Positions 26,177 through 35,392 are shown, counted from the first letter of the stretch. The stretch is DNA of 64,000 nucleotides from Bacillus sp. V3-13 (GCF_002860165.1 NZ_PGUZ01000029.1:1-64000), one strand, 5' to 3'. A program made the numbers and translations. Notes: generated by a model from the letters alone, not told the origin.

Positions 26177-28807
26177 TTAAGGACTTGGCGGAGTGCCTGG
26201 TGGTGTCGGAGTTGTCTGGCCGGGCGGCTGAGTTCCCGGATTGCCAGCGTTGCCGTTACCGCCGCTGTTGCCATTACCATTTCCATTACCGCTGCCGGTT
26301 CCGGGGTTAACTCCTTGGCCTCCGCCCTCGCCACCATTTGATTCACCGCCATCGTCATCTTCTTCCTGTTCGTTTTCATCGTCTTCACGATTGCGGCCTT
26401 CATCTTCGCCTTCTTCAAACTCATCTTCTTCATTTGCCGGAGCAGGCACTGAAGCAGATACACTGGCCGGCTCACTCCTTTGATCGCCTTTGACAGCTGT
26501 AATGGTAAAGGTGTAGTTTCCTCCGGCAACCACATTGGCTACTCTCAAGCCGTTTTCGCCTGTGACTGCAAGCTGCTGGGCAGGACCGCCATTGATTGAG
26601 GCACTTACCTCAAACTGGACACCATCAGCTTTACCATTGTAGTCCCATGACAGGACGATCTCATTTGTTGCTTGTTCGTACGAGGCATTGGCGTTGGTCG
26701 GGCTGTCGAGCCGATCATACCGATCAGACACTTGGCTTGGTCCATGTCCTTTGACCGCATACTCATAAATAATCTGGTCTTCAGGTGTAAATTCACTGGC
26801 CAGCTTGGCCGGAATTGTTCCTTTTTCAATCGCTACTTTTTCAACGCTTTTCGGCACAGTAAAATCCGCTGTTTCCTTGCCTTTTGAAACATGGGCCATT
26901 AAATTTTTAAAGAGCTGCTGGGCAATCTTTTGGTCCTTGCTCTTAATATAATTTTTTTTCTGGTTCTCGTAACCGGTCCAGATTGCAGCCGTATAGTTTG
27001 TTGTATAGCCGGCAAACCAGGAGTCTGGAACGGCGCCATCAGGAATGCCATTTGCCTTTTTGACGTCAGAAGAGTAGTTCGTCGTTCCGGTTTTACCTGC
27101 AACAGGCAGGCTTGGAACGTTGGCTGCCTGGCCGGTGCCATATGATTCTTTTAAGACGCTTTTTAGCATATCTGTAATCATGAAAGCAGTGTAGTCCTTC
27201 ATGACAACCTGCGGTTCAGGAGCCGTATCCAGCTTTGTGCCGTCGCGAAGTTCAATCATTTTCACTGTGTGCGGTTTCGTATAAAAACCGTTATTTCCAA
27301 ACGCGCTGTACGCGCCGGCCATTTCAAGCGGTGAAACACCTTTATCAAGTCCGCCGATTGCATACGACTCATAGACTTCCTCCAGAGGAATGCCGAGCTT
27401 CACAGCAAAATCCTTTGCTTTGTTCAGGCCAACTGCCTGTAATGCCTGGAGGGCAGGGACGTTCCGTGATCTCGCAAGGGCTTCCCTCATCGACATCGGT
27501 CCCATGTGTTTATTGTCCCAGTTGTTGATAGGGGTCTTTTTCGGATCGGAATATGTGTATGGCTTATCATCCAAGGTATGATAGGTTCCCCATTGTAAAT
27601 ACTCGATCGCCGGGCCGTAATCCAATATCGGCTTGATCGTCGATCCCGGCTGCCTTTTTGTATCTACTGCATAGTTAAAGCCGCGCTTCGCCTGCTGGTT
27701 TCGTCCGCCACCGAGTGCGCGCACTTCACCTGTCTTTGTATCCAAAAGCGTGATTCCGGCCTGGAATTGATCGTCCGGGAACTGGACCACTTCATTTGAG
27801 TTTAGCATGCTCTCAACATATGTTTGGGCATCCTGGTCCAAAGTTGTATAAATTTTGAGGCCATCAGAGAAAATATCAAAATCGCCTTGTTGCTGGACTT
27901 CTTCAATGACGGCATCAACGAAAGCATCGTACGGTTCGTCATCTGTCTCGCGATCTTCTCCCTTTACGAGCGATGATTCAACCGGAATCGCCTGGGCTGC
28001 TTTCATTTCTTCCTTAGTAATAAAGCCATGCTGGTTCATCAACGAGAGCACGATGTTTCTGCGCTTCTCGGCATTTTCCGGATACTTAAACGGATTATAA
28101 TTTTCCGGACTTTGCGGCATGCCGGCAAGCAATGCTGCTTCATGGAGCTCCAGCTCGGCAAGCTCTTTATCGAAATAAACTCTTGAAGCAGTTAAAATAC
28201 CATGGCTTTTTTGAGACATATAAATTTTATTGACATACATCTCAAAGATTTCCTGTTTTGTATATTTGCGCTCGAGCTGGAAGGCAAGCCATGCTTCCTG
28301 GGCTTTCCGGCTTAAGGTTTTATCAAACTCAAGGAAAGAGTTTTTGACTACCTGCTGGGTAATCGTGCTCGCACCTTCCGAGCCAAACCCGTCGGTTATG
28401 TTGGCAATAACCGCTCCGCCGAGGCGAATGATATCAATCCCGTTATGGTCATAAAAACGAACATCCTCGGTAGCGAGGATTGCATTTTCGACCAGCTTTG
28501 GGATATCTTCATAAGCGACATAATCGCGATTGACTGAACCAACTTCGGCAAATTCTTCTCCATTAATATCATAAAGCTTGGAAGAAATAGGGTCCCGCAG
28601 CCGCGATTCATCCAATTTTGGTGTATCTTTTACCATAAATGCGAAAGTGGCTACACCGGTAAGCATTCCAATAATCCCGAGGGCAATAAGAGCAAGAAAG
28701 ATCTTTTTAAATATCCCGCGTGGATTTTTCTTCCCTTTGCTCTTTTTTCCTTTTTGGGCGGAAAGCTGTTTGCGGCGCTCCTCTCTCGTTTTATATTGAT
28801 CTGCCAT
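26177..28807 (-). CDS. ponA: Class A penicillin-binding protein PBP1A
   Basis: A bifunctional peptidoglycan synthase of 876 residues. After a basic cytoplasmic tail and one membrane segment (about residues 35-57) come the GT51 glycosyltransferase (EDVRFYDHNGIDIIR, STITQQVVKN) and the transpeptidase with QPGSTIKP (active Ser-x-x-Lys), SRN and KTGTTNY. An FN3-like domain follows near residues 690-790, then an acidic stretch and a Gly/Asn/Pro-rich tail of about 60 residues. The start MADQYKTREERR aligns with B. subtilis; the ATG four codons upstream is too close to AAAGGA. Leftward, upstream of it lies recU, its usual partner. Confidence 0.96.
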   Translation of the reverse strand: MADQYKTREERRKQLSAQKGKKSKGKKNPRGIFKKIFLALIALGIIGMLTGVATFAFMVKDTPKLDESRLRDPISSKLYDINGEEFAEVGSVNRDYVAYEDIPKLVENAILATEDVRFYDHNGIDIIRLGGAVIANITDGFGSEGASTITQQVVKNSFLEFDKTLSRKAQEAWLAFQLERKYTKQEIFEMYVNKIYMSQKSHGILTASRVYFDKELAELELHEAALLAGMPQSPENYNPFKYPENAEKRRNIVLSLMNQHGFITKEEMKAAQAIPVESSLVKGEDRETDDEPYDAFVDAVIEEVQQQGDFDIFSDGLKIYTTLDQDAQTYVESMLNSNEVVQFPDDQFQAGITLLDTKTGEVRALGGGRNQQAKRGFNYAVDTKRQPGSTIKPILDYGPAIEYLQWGTYHTLDDKPYTYSDPKKTPINNWDNKHMGPMSMREALARSRNVPALQALQAVGLNKAKDFAVKLGIPLEEVYESYAIGGLDKGVSPLEMAGAYSAFGNNGFYTKPHTVKMIELRDGTKLDTAPEPQVVMKDYTAFMITDMLKSVLKESYGTGQAANVPSLPVAGKTGTTNYSSDVKKANGIPDGAVPDSWFAGYTTNYTAAIWTGYENQKKNYIKSKDQKIAQQLFKNLMAHVSKGKETADFTVPKSVEKVAIEKGTIPAKLASEFTPEDQIIYEYAVKGHGPSQVSDRYDRLDSPTNANASYEQATNEIVLSWDYNGKADGVQFEVSASINGGPAQQLAVTGENGLRVANVVAGGNYTFTITAVKGDQRSEPASVSASVPAPANEEDEFEEGEDEGRNREDDENEQEEDDDGGESNGGEGGGQGVNPGTGSGNGNGNGNSGGNGNAGNPGTQPPGQTTPTPPGTPPSP

Positions 28808-28873
28808 TATTTGTGTCATTCCTTTCTATGCAAACGAACGATGATTATAGCGTTATTTCGGCTGTATTTCTTT

Positions 28874-29488
28874 TTACCCTGTAAGGTTATAAAGATAATC
28901 TATTATTTTAATATAGTCAATTCTGGGCCGGAAACCGAGCTTAATGGGATGGGCGCATTCGATAATCTCTTTCTTCGCAATTGATTTTCTCCCTCCGATT
29001 TTCATGCGGTTCCAAAAAGCGATCAACTGATCGGCGGGCAAAAGAAACATTTCTTCTGTGGCGGAAAACCGGATGATGATAAAGCAGATGCCGCCATGGT
29101 GGAGCACCGTTTCCATATGGCGGATCTGATGTTCATGAAAATTTTTTAACGGGAACGCTGTTTTATGCCTTGTTTCCTTTGCTTCAAAATCGATATATTT
29201 TCCCTTATAAACACCATTATAATCGGTTGTCGAAGCTTGTTTAAAATAGGCTTCCTTAATGACGGCAGCACTCCGTTTCGGATAATCAACCTGGACGATT
29301 TGGACAGGAGTTGGTTTTTTATGGATAACGGCCAGCTTCTGTTCTAAATAGAACAGGTTTGTTTCGTTTAAATCGTCCTCAAGGGTCATTCCCCGGTTGC
29401 TGTACGTCAGCTTTTTGTCACCCTTCGCAGGCACGCTCCCGGGCTGTTTAGGAATGTAGCGGCGCCCGTTTGGATAATGATAATTCAT
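28874..29488 (-). CDS. recU: Holliday junction resolvase RecU
   Basis: RecU cleaves Holliday junctions during recombination and chromosome segregation. The 204-residue protein has the restriction-like core with [19 protein letters not shown] holding the acidic and lysine catalytic residues, and the flexible basic N-terminus [14 protein letters not shown]. The start at 29488 follows GAGGTGG. The recU-ponA pair is transcribed leftward as in B. subtilis, divergent from yppC. Confidence 0.95.
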   Translation of the reverse strand: MNYHYPNGRRYIPKQPGSVPAKGDKKLTYSNRGMTLEDDLNETNLFYLEQKLAVIHKKPTPVQIVQVDYPKRSAAVIKEAYFKQASTTDYNGVYKGKYIDFEAKETRHKTAFPLKNFHEHQIRHMETVLHHGGICFIIIRFSATEEMFLLPADQLIAFWNRMKIGGRKSIAKKEIIECAHPIKLGFRPRIDYIKIIDYLYNLTG

Positions 29489-29603
29489 TGTAAACCACCT
29501 CACAAACTACAACCATCATACCAAATCTCCAAAGCTTTTGGTTGAATAAAAAGCACCATTCTGTTAAACGCTAAACGCAACACTCACTGTAAGGGGTACT
29601 TTT

Positions 29604-30638
29604 ATGGAAAAAAGTCTGCTGCCTATGGCACGTTATAACCCATCGGAGGAATGCGAGCTGCTAAGGCACTGGATCTCAACTGAAACGATACTACGAAATA
29701 AAGACAATGTCTCGCGGACGAATGCCTATTTTGAGTTTTTTAAAAATCATCCGGATATCAAATGGGCATTTCTGGCGAGCATGGTATCAAGAAATGCCGG
29801 CTGGAATATGTGTGACCTCGAAGGCCCCATGCTTCCGCATATCATTCCAAAGCAACTAAGAAAACGGCTTTTTCTTGCCTATGAACGGGCAAACTGGCTG
29901 ATTTTTCATGATGCATTTCCCCAACTGCTCCTCTACCATTATTCGACGAAAATAAACAGTCCAATGTTTCATCTTTTAGCATTTTTTCGTGTTTCTGCTT
30001 TTATGGAACAAGAATGGCGCACGTTTTGGCGGGAACGGGATCAAACGAGATTGCTGATCGCGATGATTATTAATGAACAAAATGTGATCCAGCAACCAGT
30101 GCTTCTTAGTCCGTTATATCAAAATAAGGTATTTCATTCACTCTTATTCTCTTTCCAGGATTCATTTCATTTCAGTTCTGTTTTGTTTCCAAATAAAGGG
30201 GGTCATTTGTACGGGGCAAGCGTGAATGGGTTTAGATCTGTATCGAAGCGGATCGACCTTGGGAAGCGGCTCAGCAGTATTCTTTTCAGGGATGACTTAT
30301 TCCCGGCTTTTTATGAGTTTGCCGAAACGACTCCGCATACAGGCTCACGATCCGATTATGAGCAATATTTTATAAATCACCGGAAACATCAAGCAACACC
30401 GGTTCTGAAAAGAACCTATCCACCGGTTCGCCATCATATTCATTGCAACTATCCTGACTGGTCCAAAAAAACAAAAATAAAGGAAAAATGGCGATCACCG
30501 TCTGTCAAACATCTTCATCCACTCCTGATTACAAAATGGTATTTAAAAAAGCAAAAGCAGCTTTCCTATATCGTGTTGATGTCGAAAAAATGCCGGAATA
30601 TATGCAGAAATCTTCTTTCTTTGCCGAAACTCTTCTAG
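29604..30638 (+). CDS. yppC: YppC, DUF2515 family
   Basis: A 344-residue protein of the DUF2515 family, next to recU in Bacillus. Conserved-looking segments include NVSRTNAYFEFFKNHPDIKW and WAFLASMVSRNAGWNMCD. It is aromatic-rich without clear membrane helices; function unknown. The last 45 codons overlap another open frame (30488-30970), but the yppC frame keeps a plausible Lys-rich helical end (WYLKKQKQLSYIVL), so I keep it. AGGGGTAC lies before the ATG, a weak site. Confidence 0.8.
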   Translation: MEKSLLPMARYNPSEECELLRHWISTETILRNKDNVSRTNAYFEFFKNHPDIKWAFLASMVSRNAGWNMCDLEGPMLPHIIPKQLRKRLFLAYERANWLIFHDAFPQLLLYHYSTKINSPMFHLLAFFRVSAFMEQEWRTFWRERDQTRLLIAMIINEQNVIQQPVLLSPLYQNKVFHSLLFSFQDSFHFSSVLFPNKGGHLYGASVNGFRSVSKRIDLGKRLSSILFRDDLFPAFYEFAETTPHTGSRSDYEQYFINHRKHQATPVLKRTYPPVRHHIHCNYPDWSKKTKIKEKWRSPSVKHLHPLLITKWYLKKQKQLSYIVLMSKKCRNICRNLLSLPKLF

Positions 30639-30715
30639 TTTTGTCATCCGGGCAGGAACGGCGGCCCGGGCATGGAATTTACAAAGGAGAAATAGATGAA
30701 AAAGGAGGCATTAAA

Positions 30716-30970
30716 ATGAATGAACAAAGCCTGCAAAAAGAGAAGCTTTTAACGATGTTAACGGAAATATATGACCGGCTGGAAGAGCTCGAATCAGGGC
30801 TGCACAGTTCGTTGGAAGATCTCCGTGATGACTGGAATGAAAAACAGGCAGCGCGGCTGACAAGCTGCGGAAGCCGGCTCTCCGCGTTAGAGACAAAAAT
30901 GAAGCTAATGAATGGAAAAGAAGATCCGGATCAAGCAGACCAGCGCCTTGAACTTGAATTGGGCTATTAG
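30716..30970 (+). CDS. Small coiled-coil protein in the yppD position
   Basis: An 84-residue hydrophilic, largely helical protein starting at an ATG with a strong AAAGGAGG at 30701-30708. A coiled coil is likely through residues 10-60 (LTMLTEIYDRLEELESGL). It lies between yppC and yppE where B. subtilis has yppD, a protein of about the same size, but I do not recognise the sequence well enough to give the symbol. The in-frame extension back to 30488 overlaps yppC and is rejected. A terminator follows. Confidence 0.7.
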   Translation: MNEQSLQKEKLLTMLTEIYDRLEELESGLHSSLEDLRDDWNEKQAARLTSCGSRLSALETKMKLMNGKEDPDQADQRLELELGY

Positions 30971-30997
30971 TTTAAACTAAAATAGACTTAAATCATC

Positions 30998-31034
30998 AGT
31001 AGCTTTGAATCCTTCAATGCTACTTTTATTTTTT
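30998..31034 (+). terminator. Terminator before yppE
   Basis: AGTAGCTTTGAA and TTCAATGCTACT pair with one mismatch, then a T-rich run. Confidence 0.85.
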
Positions 31035-31080
31035 ATAAACTTTTGTTCGGAAAAAATGGATTCCTGGAGGCAGCAAGCGA

Positions 31081-31449
31081 ATGAAATCAGAACAAAATCT
31101 ATACGAGCTTACGAGCCAGCTGCTTTCTTATGTTGAAGAGGCGTCGGCCCGTTTCCAAGAAATTAAGAGCTCTGGCATCGAAGCCGATTTTTACGGGGAA
31201 GTAAAGCCGTTTGCTGATAAAGTGAAGGAATTAAATGATAATTGGAAACAGGAAGCCATTGCATGGCTGAAAGAAACAGCTCCAAAAAACCTTCACCTCA
31301 ATCAAATCGAAGCAACCTCTGACCATATCGAAGTCATTTCGGTACAAGCCTTTTTCCCCCAGACAAGCCGGAAAAGGTTTATCGACCAACTTCAATCCGT
31401 GAAATATGTGTTGGCAAATATAATGGCTCAGCTTGATTCGAAGGAATGA
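31081..31449 (+). CDS. yppE: YppE, DUF1798 family
   Basis: A 122-residue helical cytoplasmic protein of the YppE/DUF1798 family. Recognised by size, position in the yppC-yppG group and segments such as FYGEVKPFADKVKELNDNWK. A four-helix bundle is expected. TGGAGG precedes the ATG. Function is unknown. Confidence 0.8.
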   Translation: MKSEQNLYELTSQLLSYVEEASARFQEIKSSGIEADFYGEVKPFADKVKELNDNWKQEAIAWLKETAPKNLHLNQIEATSDHIEVISVQAFFPQTSRKRFIDQLQSVKYVLANIMAQLDSKE

Positions 31450-31460
31450 TAGAAATATAT

Positions 31461-31499
31461 AAAAAAACAACCGTGCCGGGTGAGCATGGTTGTTTTTTA
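31461..31499. terminator. Bidirectional terminator between yppE and yppF
   Basis: AAACAACCGTGC and GCATGGTTGTTT pair, flanked by A and T runs. Confidence 0.9.
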
Positions 31500-31503
31500 T
31501 ACC

Positions 31504-31707
31504 TTAATTATTAAGCGAGTGTTCTTTAATACTGTCAGGAACAACTGCACCTGCAGCCTCTAATTCACGAACAAGATTACGGTAGTCATTAATAGAAATT
31601 TCATTATGGATATATGCTTTTTTGGCAAAATCCAATAGTTCGTTTACATCTTCTGTACGATAATCCCTGATGCTTGAAAATTTCAATTTAAGCTCCTGAA
31701 TGTTCAT
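31504..31707 (-). CDS. yppF: YppF-like small protein
   Basis: A 67-residue acidic helical protein, MNIQELKLKFSSIRDYRTED onward, matching the YppF family in size, gene position and the YRTEDVNELLDFAKKAYI segment. It has its own AGGGGGA-type ribosome binding site on the minus strand. No function is known to me; it is convergent with yppE. Confidence 0.8.
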   Translation of the reverse strand: MNIQELKLKFSSIRDYRTEDVNELLDFAKKAYIHNEISINDYRNLVRELEAAGAVVPDSIKEHSLNN

Positions 31708-31824
31708 GAATAATCCCCCTCAGCTTTTTTTCTATCCTATCATGAAATAGAAGAAATCCTTATTTTTAAAAAATTTTAACTTACGACACGGTTAGACATA
31801 ACAGGAAGGCTTTTCCTTGCGATT

Positions 31825-31852
31825 CACCTTGGTGGGCTTTTTGCATAAAATA
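31825..31852 (+). promoter_or_regulatory. Candidate sigma-K promoter of yppG
   Basis: CACC at 31825-31828 and CATAAAATA at 31844-31852 with a 15-bp gap fit the mother-cell sigma-K pattern (mACm and CATAnnnTA). A coat-type gene follows. Confidence 0.45.
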
Positions 31853-31939
31853 AAGCGAAGCGCTGGCCGTATTGATCTCGAATAATCCAACCAAGCAAAG
31901 ATTTCATCATTGATCAGGAGAAAATAAGGAGGATGCCAA

Positions 31940-32497
31940 ATGTTCGGCAACAAAAGAAATATGAACTATTACCGATACTTACAGCGGAGATACGAGGCAA
32001 GGATCCAGCCTGTCACTCCAGGCTGGAATCAGCAACAATTTATGCACCCCTATTTTCAGCAGGCGAATACGAATCCGTATTTCCAATATAGCGGGCCGCA
32101 AATACCCTCCATGAATACAACCTCAAACGGCTATACACCGTATCAAGGGCCAAATAACCCAAGCTTCCAGGGAAACGGCGGGTTGTCATATGTCCCGCAT
32201 CAGCCAAGCTATTCGCAAATGGTTTTTCAAAACCCTTTGCAACCAATAGAAGAAATGTACCCAGCCAATACAAATTACCTGCCGCAACAAAATCCGTATC
32301 CCGGCGTAAATCCTTATCCGAAAAACATGTTTCTGGCGAAGCAGCCTTCCGGGGTGCAATCGATTCTGAACTCGTTCAAGAGCCAGGACGGAAGCCTTGA
32401 TATAAATAAAATGGTGAATACGGCCGGACAGATGGTGAACGCGGTAAGCCAGGTTTCCTCGATGATAAAAGGATTAGGGGGAGTGTTTAAAGTATAG
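31940..32497 (+). CDS. yppG: YppG-like spore coat protein
   Basis: A 185-residue protein, low in charge and rich in Pro, Gln, Asn and Tyr in its first 140 residues (repeated NPY and PYP motifs), with a conserved C-terminal helix region SILNSFKSQDGSLDINKMVN then MIKGLGGVFKV. This matches YppG, assigned to the spore coat in Bacillus. AAGGAGGATG precedes the ATG. A sigma-K-like promoter upstream supports late mother-cell expression. Confidence 0.8.
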   Translation: MFGNKRNMNYYRYLQRRYEARIQPVTPGWNQQQFMHPYFQQANTNPYFQYSGPQIPSMNTTSNGYTPYQGPNNPSFQGNGGLSYVPHQPSYSQMVFQNPLQPIEEMYPANTNYLPQQNPYPGVNPYPKNMFLAKQPSGVQSILNSFKSQDGSLDINKMVNTAGQMVNAVSQVSSMIKGLGGVFKV

Positions 32498-32550
32498 GTG
32501 GTTCCAATACGTGCATTTGTAGCGAAAATAGACAAGAAGGGCAAGAATAA

Positions 32551-32581
32551 CGAAAAAGGCTATCTCTTGTGGAGACAGCCT
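32551..32581 (-). terminator. Terminator of the Hsp20 gene
   Basis: Read on the minus strand, AGGCTGTCTC and GAGATAGCCT pair and are followed by TTTTT. Confidence 0.75.
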
Positions 32582-33057
32582 CATTCTTTGGTGCCAATTT
32601 GCACGCTTTTTCCCCGTAATTTAGGGATATGAATTTCCAACAGCCCATTTTGATATGATGCTTTTACCTTTTTTTCGTTAATTGGATGGGAAAGAGTGAT
32701 CGTGCGGCTCGACCGTTGGAAGGTTTGCTTTTTCCGGTAATAGTGTTTTTTTTCATCTTCCTCAGTGAATACCTCGCTATTTTTTACCTCAATCGTAATT
32801 TGGTTGCCGAGAATATCAATATGAATTTGCTCCTTCTTCACGCCGGGAAGCTCGGCAGTAATGACATGCTCCTTATCTGTCTCATGGACTTCAACGGGAA
32901 ACGAGCCATGTGGAAAAGGGTACTTAAAAAATTGATCTACTGTTTGTAAAAATCCTCTTACGGGCTTCTCATGAAAGAAATCATTCATCGATTTCACTAA
33001 TTCGGCAAAAGCTTCCTGTTTATCGTTTTTTGAATCGCGGCGAGGGTTGGATGACAT
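32581..33057 (-). CDS. Hsp20 / alpha-crystallin family small heat shock protein
   Basis: A 158-residue small heat shock protein. After a 60-residue variable N-terminus comes the alpha-crystallin domain (PVEVHETDKEHVITAELPGV, KEQIHIDILGNQITIEV) and a C-terminal LEIHIPKL-type strand with the I-x-I/V-like motif. The start at 33057 (MSSNPRRD) has AAGGAG seven bases upstream. Members act as holdases; some Bacillus paralogues are spore coat proteins (CotM/CotP), so a spore role is possible. Its position between yppG and hcp is not the B. subtilis arrangement. Confidence 0.85.
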   Translation of the reverse strand: MSSNPRRDSKNDKQEAFAELVKSMNDFFHEKPVRGFLQTVDQFFKYPFPHGSFPVEVHETDKEHVITAELPGVKKEQIHIDILGNQITIEVKNSEVFTEEDEKKHYYRKKQTFQRSSRTITLSHPINEKKVKASYQNGLLEIHIPKLRGKSVQIGTKE

Positions 33058-33272
33058 TCTGCTATCTCCTTTCATGAACTATTCACCTCTGAACTGCAAA
33101 TCCGTTTTTGATATATTATGCAGTGAAAATCGTAAAAGTGAGTGCATGAAAGATTGAATGATGCCGTCATCTGATGGACTTTTAGAGATCATTATATTCG
33201 ATAAACAATCCCCTGTCTTAACGTAGTGGGGTGCAGGCAAATTTATGAACGATTTTTGACAGATCAACTCTT

Positions 33273-33288
33273 TGTGATTTACATCACT
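33273..33288 (+). promoter_or_regulatory. Crp/Fnr-type site upstream of hcp
   Basis: TGTGATTTACATCACT matches TGTGA-N6-TCACA in nine of ten half-site bases. Its centre is 41.5 bp before the start point expected from TATGCT at 33310-33315, the class II activator position. Confidence 0.75.
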
Positions 33289-33309
33289 CATTACAGGTGA
33301 TTTCGGTAG

Positions 33310-33315
33310 TATGCT
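33310..33315 (+). promoter_or_regulatory. -10 element of hcp
   Basis: TATGCT without a good -35, as expected for an activator-dependent promoter with the Crp/Fnr-type site at 33273-33288. Confidence 0.55.
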
Positions 33316-33351
33316 GAGACAGACAAAAAGTTGAAAGAAGGGATCAGCACG

Positions 33352-34653
33352 ATGTTTTGTTACCAGTGTGAGCAAACTGCATCCGGGGGATGCAAGATAA
33401 TCGGTGTTTGCGGAAAAGATGAAACGATTGCCAGTCTCCAGGATACGATTATTTTTGGGCTGAAGGGAATTGCCGCCTATCGGACCCATGCCAACCAGCT
33501 CGGCTGCACCGATTCATTTGTCGATGCGACGACACATGAAGCACTCTATATGACGCTGACAAACTCCAATTTTAATGTTCAAGAGCATATTGATATGGCG
33601 ATGAAAGTCGGCCGCTCGGCAGTCAGGATCATGGAAGTGCTTGATCAAGCCCATACAGAACGCTTGGGGATCCCTGAACCAATCCGGGTCTCGCAAAATA
33701 AAATTGAGGGAAAATCGATTGTTGTTACCGGACATAATTTATTTGCGCTGGAGGAATTGCTGCGGCAAACGGAAGGGAAAGGGATCAATATTTATACCCA
33801 TTCGGAAATGCTGCCTGCCCATGGCTATCCAGCTTTGAAAAAGTATCCCCATTTAAAAGGGAATATCGGAAAAGCATGGTATGATCAGCGCCGCTTATTT
33901 GAGAAATTTCCGGGCGCGATTCTCGCTACAACAAACTGTGTGATGCCGATTAAAGGTACATATGCAGACCGGATGTTTTCCTATGAAGTCGCAGGGCTCG
34001 AAAACGTTGAAAAAATTATCAACGACGATTTCTCGCCATTAATCAACAGGGCTCTTGAGTTGCCTGCTGCGGATATTGATTCCGGGGAAACGCTGTTAAC
34101 CGGCTTTCACCATGAAACGGTGTTAGGACTGGCGCCTGAAGTCATCGCGGCTGTCAAGGAAGGGAAAATCAAACGCTTTTTCGTAATTGCCGGCTGTGAC
34201 GCACCGGGGAAGGGCGGCGAATATTACCGCGAATTGGCAACATCACTTCCGCCGGAAACGGTTATTTTGACAACTTCATGCGGGAAGTTCCGCTTTAATG
34301 ATGTCGACTTCGGGACTGTCCCGGGCACAAACATCCCCCGCTACATTGACCTTGGCCAATGCAACAACTCAGGATCCACGGTTAAAATTGCCAAAGCATT
34401 GGCCGAGGCGTTTGGATGCCCAATCAACGAGCTTCCTGTCAGCATTGTCCTCTCATGGTTTGAGCAAAAGGCTGTGGCGATCCTGTTAGGTTTATTCAGC
34501 CTCGGAATTAAGGACATCCGGATCGGTCCAAAACCGCCTGAATTTATTTCCGAAGGCGTCATGAAAGTGCTCCAGGACACATTCAATCTGAAATTGATCG
34601 GAACAGCACAGGAAGATATGGCCGATATGCTCCAGCTGTCAAACCAGGCATAA
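33352..34653 (+). CDS. hcp: Hybrid-cluster protein (hydroxylamine reductase), short class
   Basis: The 433-residue protein carries an N-terminal Fe-S motif Cys3-x2-Cys6-x7-Cys14-x5-Cys20 and the hybrid-cluster ligands in GHNLFALEELL, TTNCVMP, AGCDAPGKGGEYY, TTSCGKFRF and LGQCNNSGS. It lacks about 110 residues compared with E. coli Hcp, fitting the class without the three-helix-bundle insertion. Hcp proteins reduce NO or hydroxylamine and act in nitrosative stress. The start MFCYQCEQ at 33352 has GAAGGGA upstream. A Crp/Fnr-type site controls the promoter, and a Crp/Fnr regulator is encoded convergently next to it. Confidence 0.95.
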   Translation: MFCYQCEQTASGGCKIIGVCGKDETIASLQDTIIFGLKGIAAYRTHANQLGCTDSFVDATTHEALYMTLTNSNFNVQEHIDMAMKVGRSAVRIMEVLDQAHTERLGIPEPIRVSQNKIEGKSIVVTGHNLFALEELLRQTEGKGINIYTHSEMLPAHGYPALKKYPHLKGNIGKAWYDQRRLFEKFPGAILATTNCVMPIKGTYADRMFSYEVAGLENVEKIINDDFSPLINRALELPAADIDSGETLLTGFHHETVLGLAPEVIAAVKEGKIKRFFVIAGCDAPGKGGEYYRELATSLPPETVILTTSCGKFRFNDVDFGTVPGTNIPRYIDLGQCNNSGSTVKIAKALAEAFGCPINELPVSIVLSWFEQKAVAILLGLFSLGIKDIRIGPKPPEFISEGVMKVLQDTFNLKLIGTAQEDMADMLQLSNQA

Positions 34654-34656
34654 TGG

Positions 34657-34693
34657 AGAAAACGCTGCTGCCTTTGAAGGCGCGGCGTTTTTT
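34657..34693. terminator. Terminator between hcp and the first Crp/Fnr gene
   Basis: An imperfect AACGCTGCTGCC / GGCGCGGCGTT stem flanked by A and T runs lies between converging genes. Confidence 0.7.
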
Positions 34694-34699
34694 CACGGT

Positions 34700-35392
34700 T
34701 TAAAAGAATTCCTCAAGCAGCTTATCGGGTGACAGAATAAAATCGCCGTGCCGGTCGACTTCGATTAATCCGTCCTTTTTCATTTTCGTGAGCGTTCTGC
34801 TGATCGTTTCCCTGGTCGTTCCGATCATGTTCGCAAGGTCTTTATTGGTGAATTCCCCTTTTAAGAGGACCTTGCCATCACTAAGCTTCTCGCCGTGTTT
34901 ATCGCCAAGGCGGACGAGCAGCTTAACAATTTGTTCATATGTATTATTCAATATTTGTTCTTCAAGGCGGTTTTGCAGATCAATAATTTTTTCACCGAGA
35001 ACTCTGAACACCTTGATTGACAGCTCGGGGTTTTCAATTAATACCTTCTCAAACTGGGTAATCGGCACGACAACCAGAATAGTTTTTTCCAGAGCCTCCG
35101 CATACGCCGGATAATCGCCTTTGCGAAAGAAGCCTACATGCGGAAACATTTCTCCTTTTTTTAAAATCGCCACGATCTGTTCTTTTCCGTTAATGTCACT
35201 CTTATAAATCTTCACTTTGCCTTCATTAATAAAATAGACATTGTCGAGCGGATCGCCCTGCATAAAAATATGGCTATGTTTTTTCCATTCCCTTGAAATC
35301 GAAATATCAGCGATTTTCGCTATTTCCTGTGCGCTCATTTCACGGAAAAGTCCAAAATCGGAAAGTATCTTTATGATTTCTTCTCTGTTCAT
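34700..35392 (-). CDS. Crp/Fnr-family transcription regulator, cysteine-free (paralogue 1)
   Basis: A 230-residue regulator with an N-terminal cyclic-nucleotide-type beta-barrel (HIFMQGDPLDNVYFINEGKV), a long dimer helix (ENPELSIKVFRVLGEKIIDL) and a C-terminal winged helix with recognition segment IGTTRETISRTLTKM. The ExxSR pattern predicts a site related to TGTGA-N6-TCACA. No cysteine occurs anywhere, so an Fnr-type iron-sulfur sensor using cysteines is excluded. It faces hcp. The start at 35392 follows GAGGTGA. Its effector is unknown; heme, NO or redox signals are possible. Confidence 0.9.
   Translation of the reverse strand: MNREEIIKILSDFGLFREMSAQEIAKIADISISREWKKHSHIFMQGDPLDNVYFINEGKVKIYKSDINGKEQIVAILKKGEMFPHVGFFRKGDYPAYAEALEKTILVVVPITQFEKVLIENPELSIKVFRVLGEKIIDLQNRLEEQILNNTYEQIVKLLVRLGDKHGEKLSDGKVLLKGEFTNKDLANMIGTTRETISRTLTKMKKDGLIEVDRHGDFILSPDKLLEEFF

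Noticed and set aside
26241-26483. Plus-strand Pro/Leu/Ser-rich frame opposite the ponA tail
   Set aside because: It is the shadow of the low-complexity C-terminal coding region of ponA on the minus strand.
30488-30715. N-terminal extension of the frame ending at 30970, overlapping yppC
   Set aside because: A strong AAAGGAGG precedes the internal ATG at 30716, and the upstream part overlaps yppC in another frame without protein character I recognise. A frameshift in yppC was considered but the yppC frame continues plausibly to 30638.
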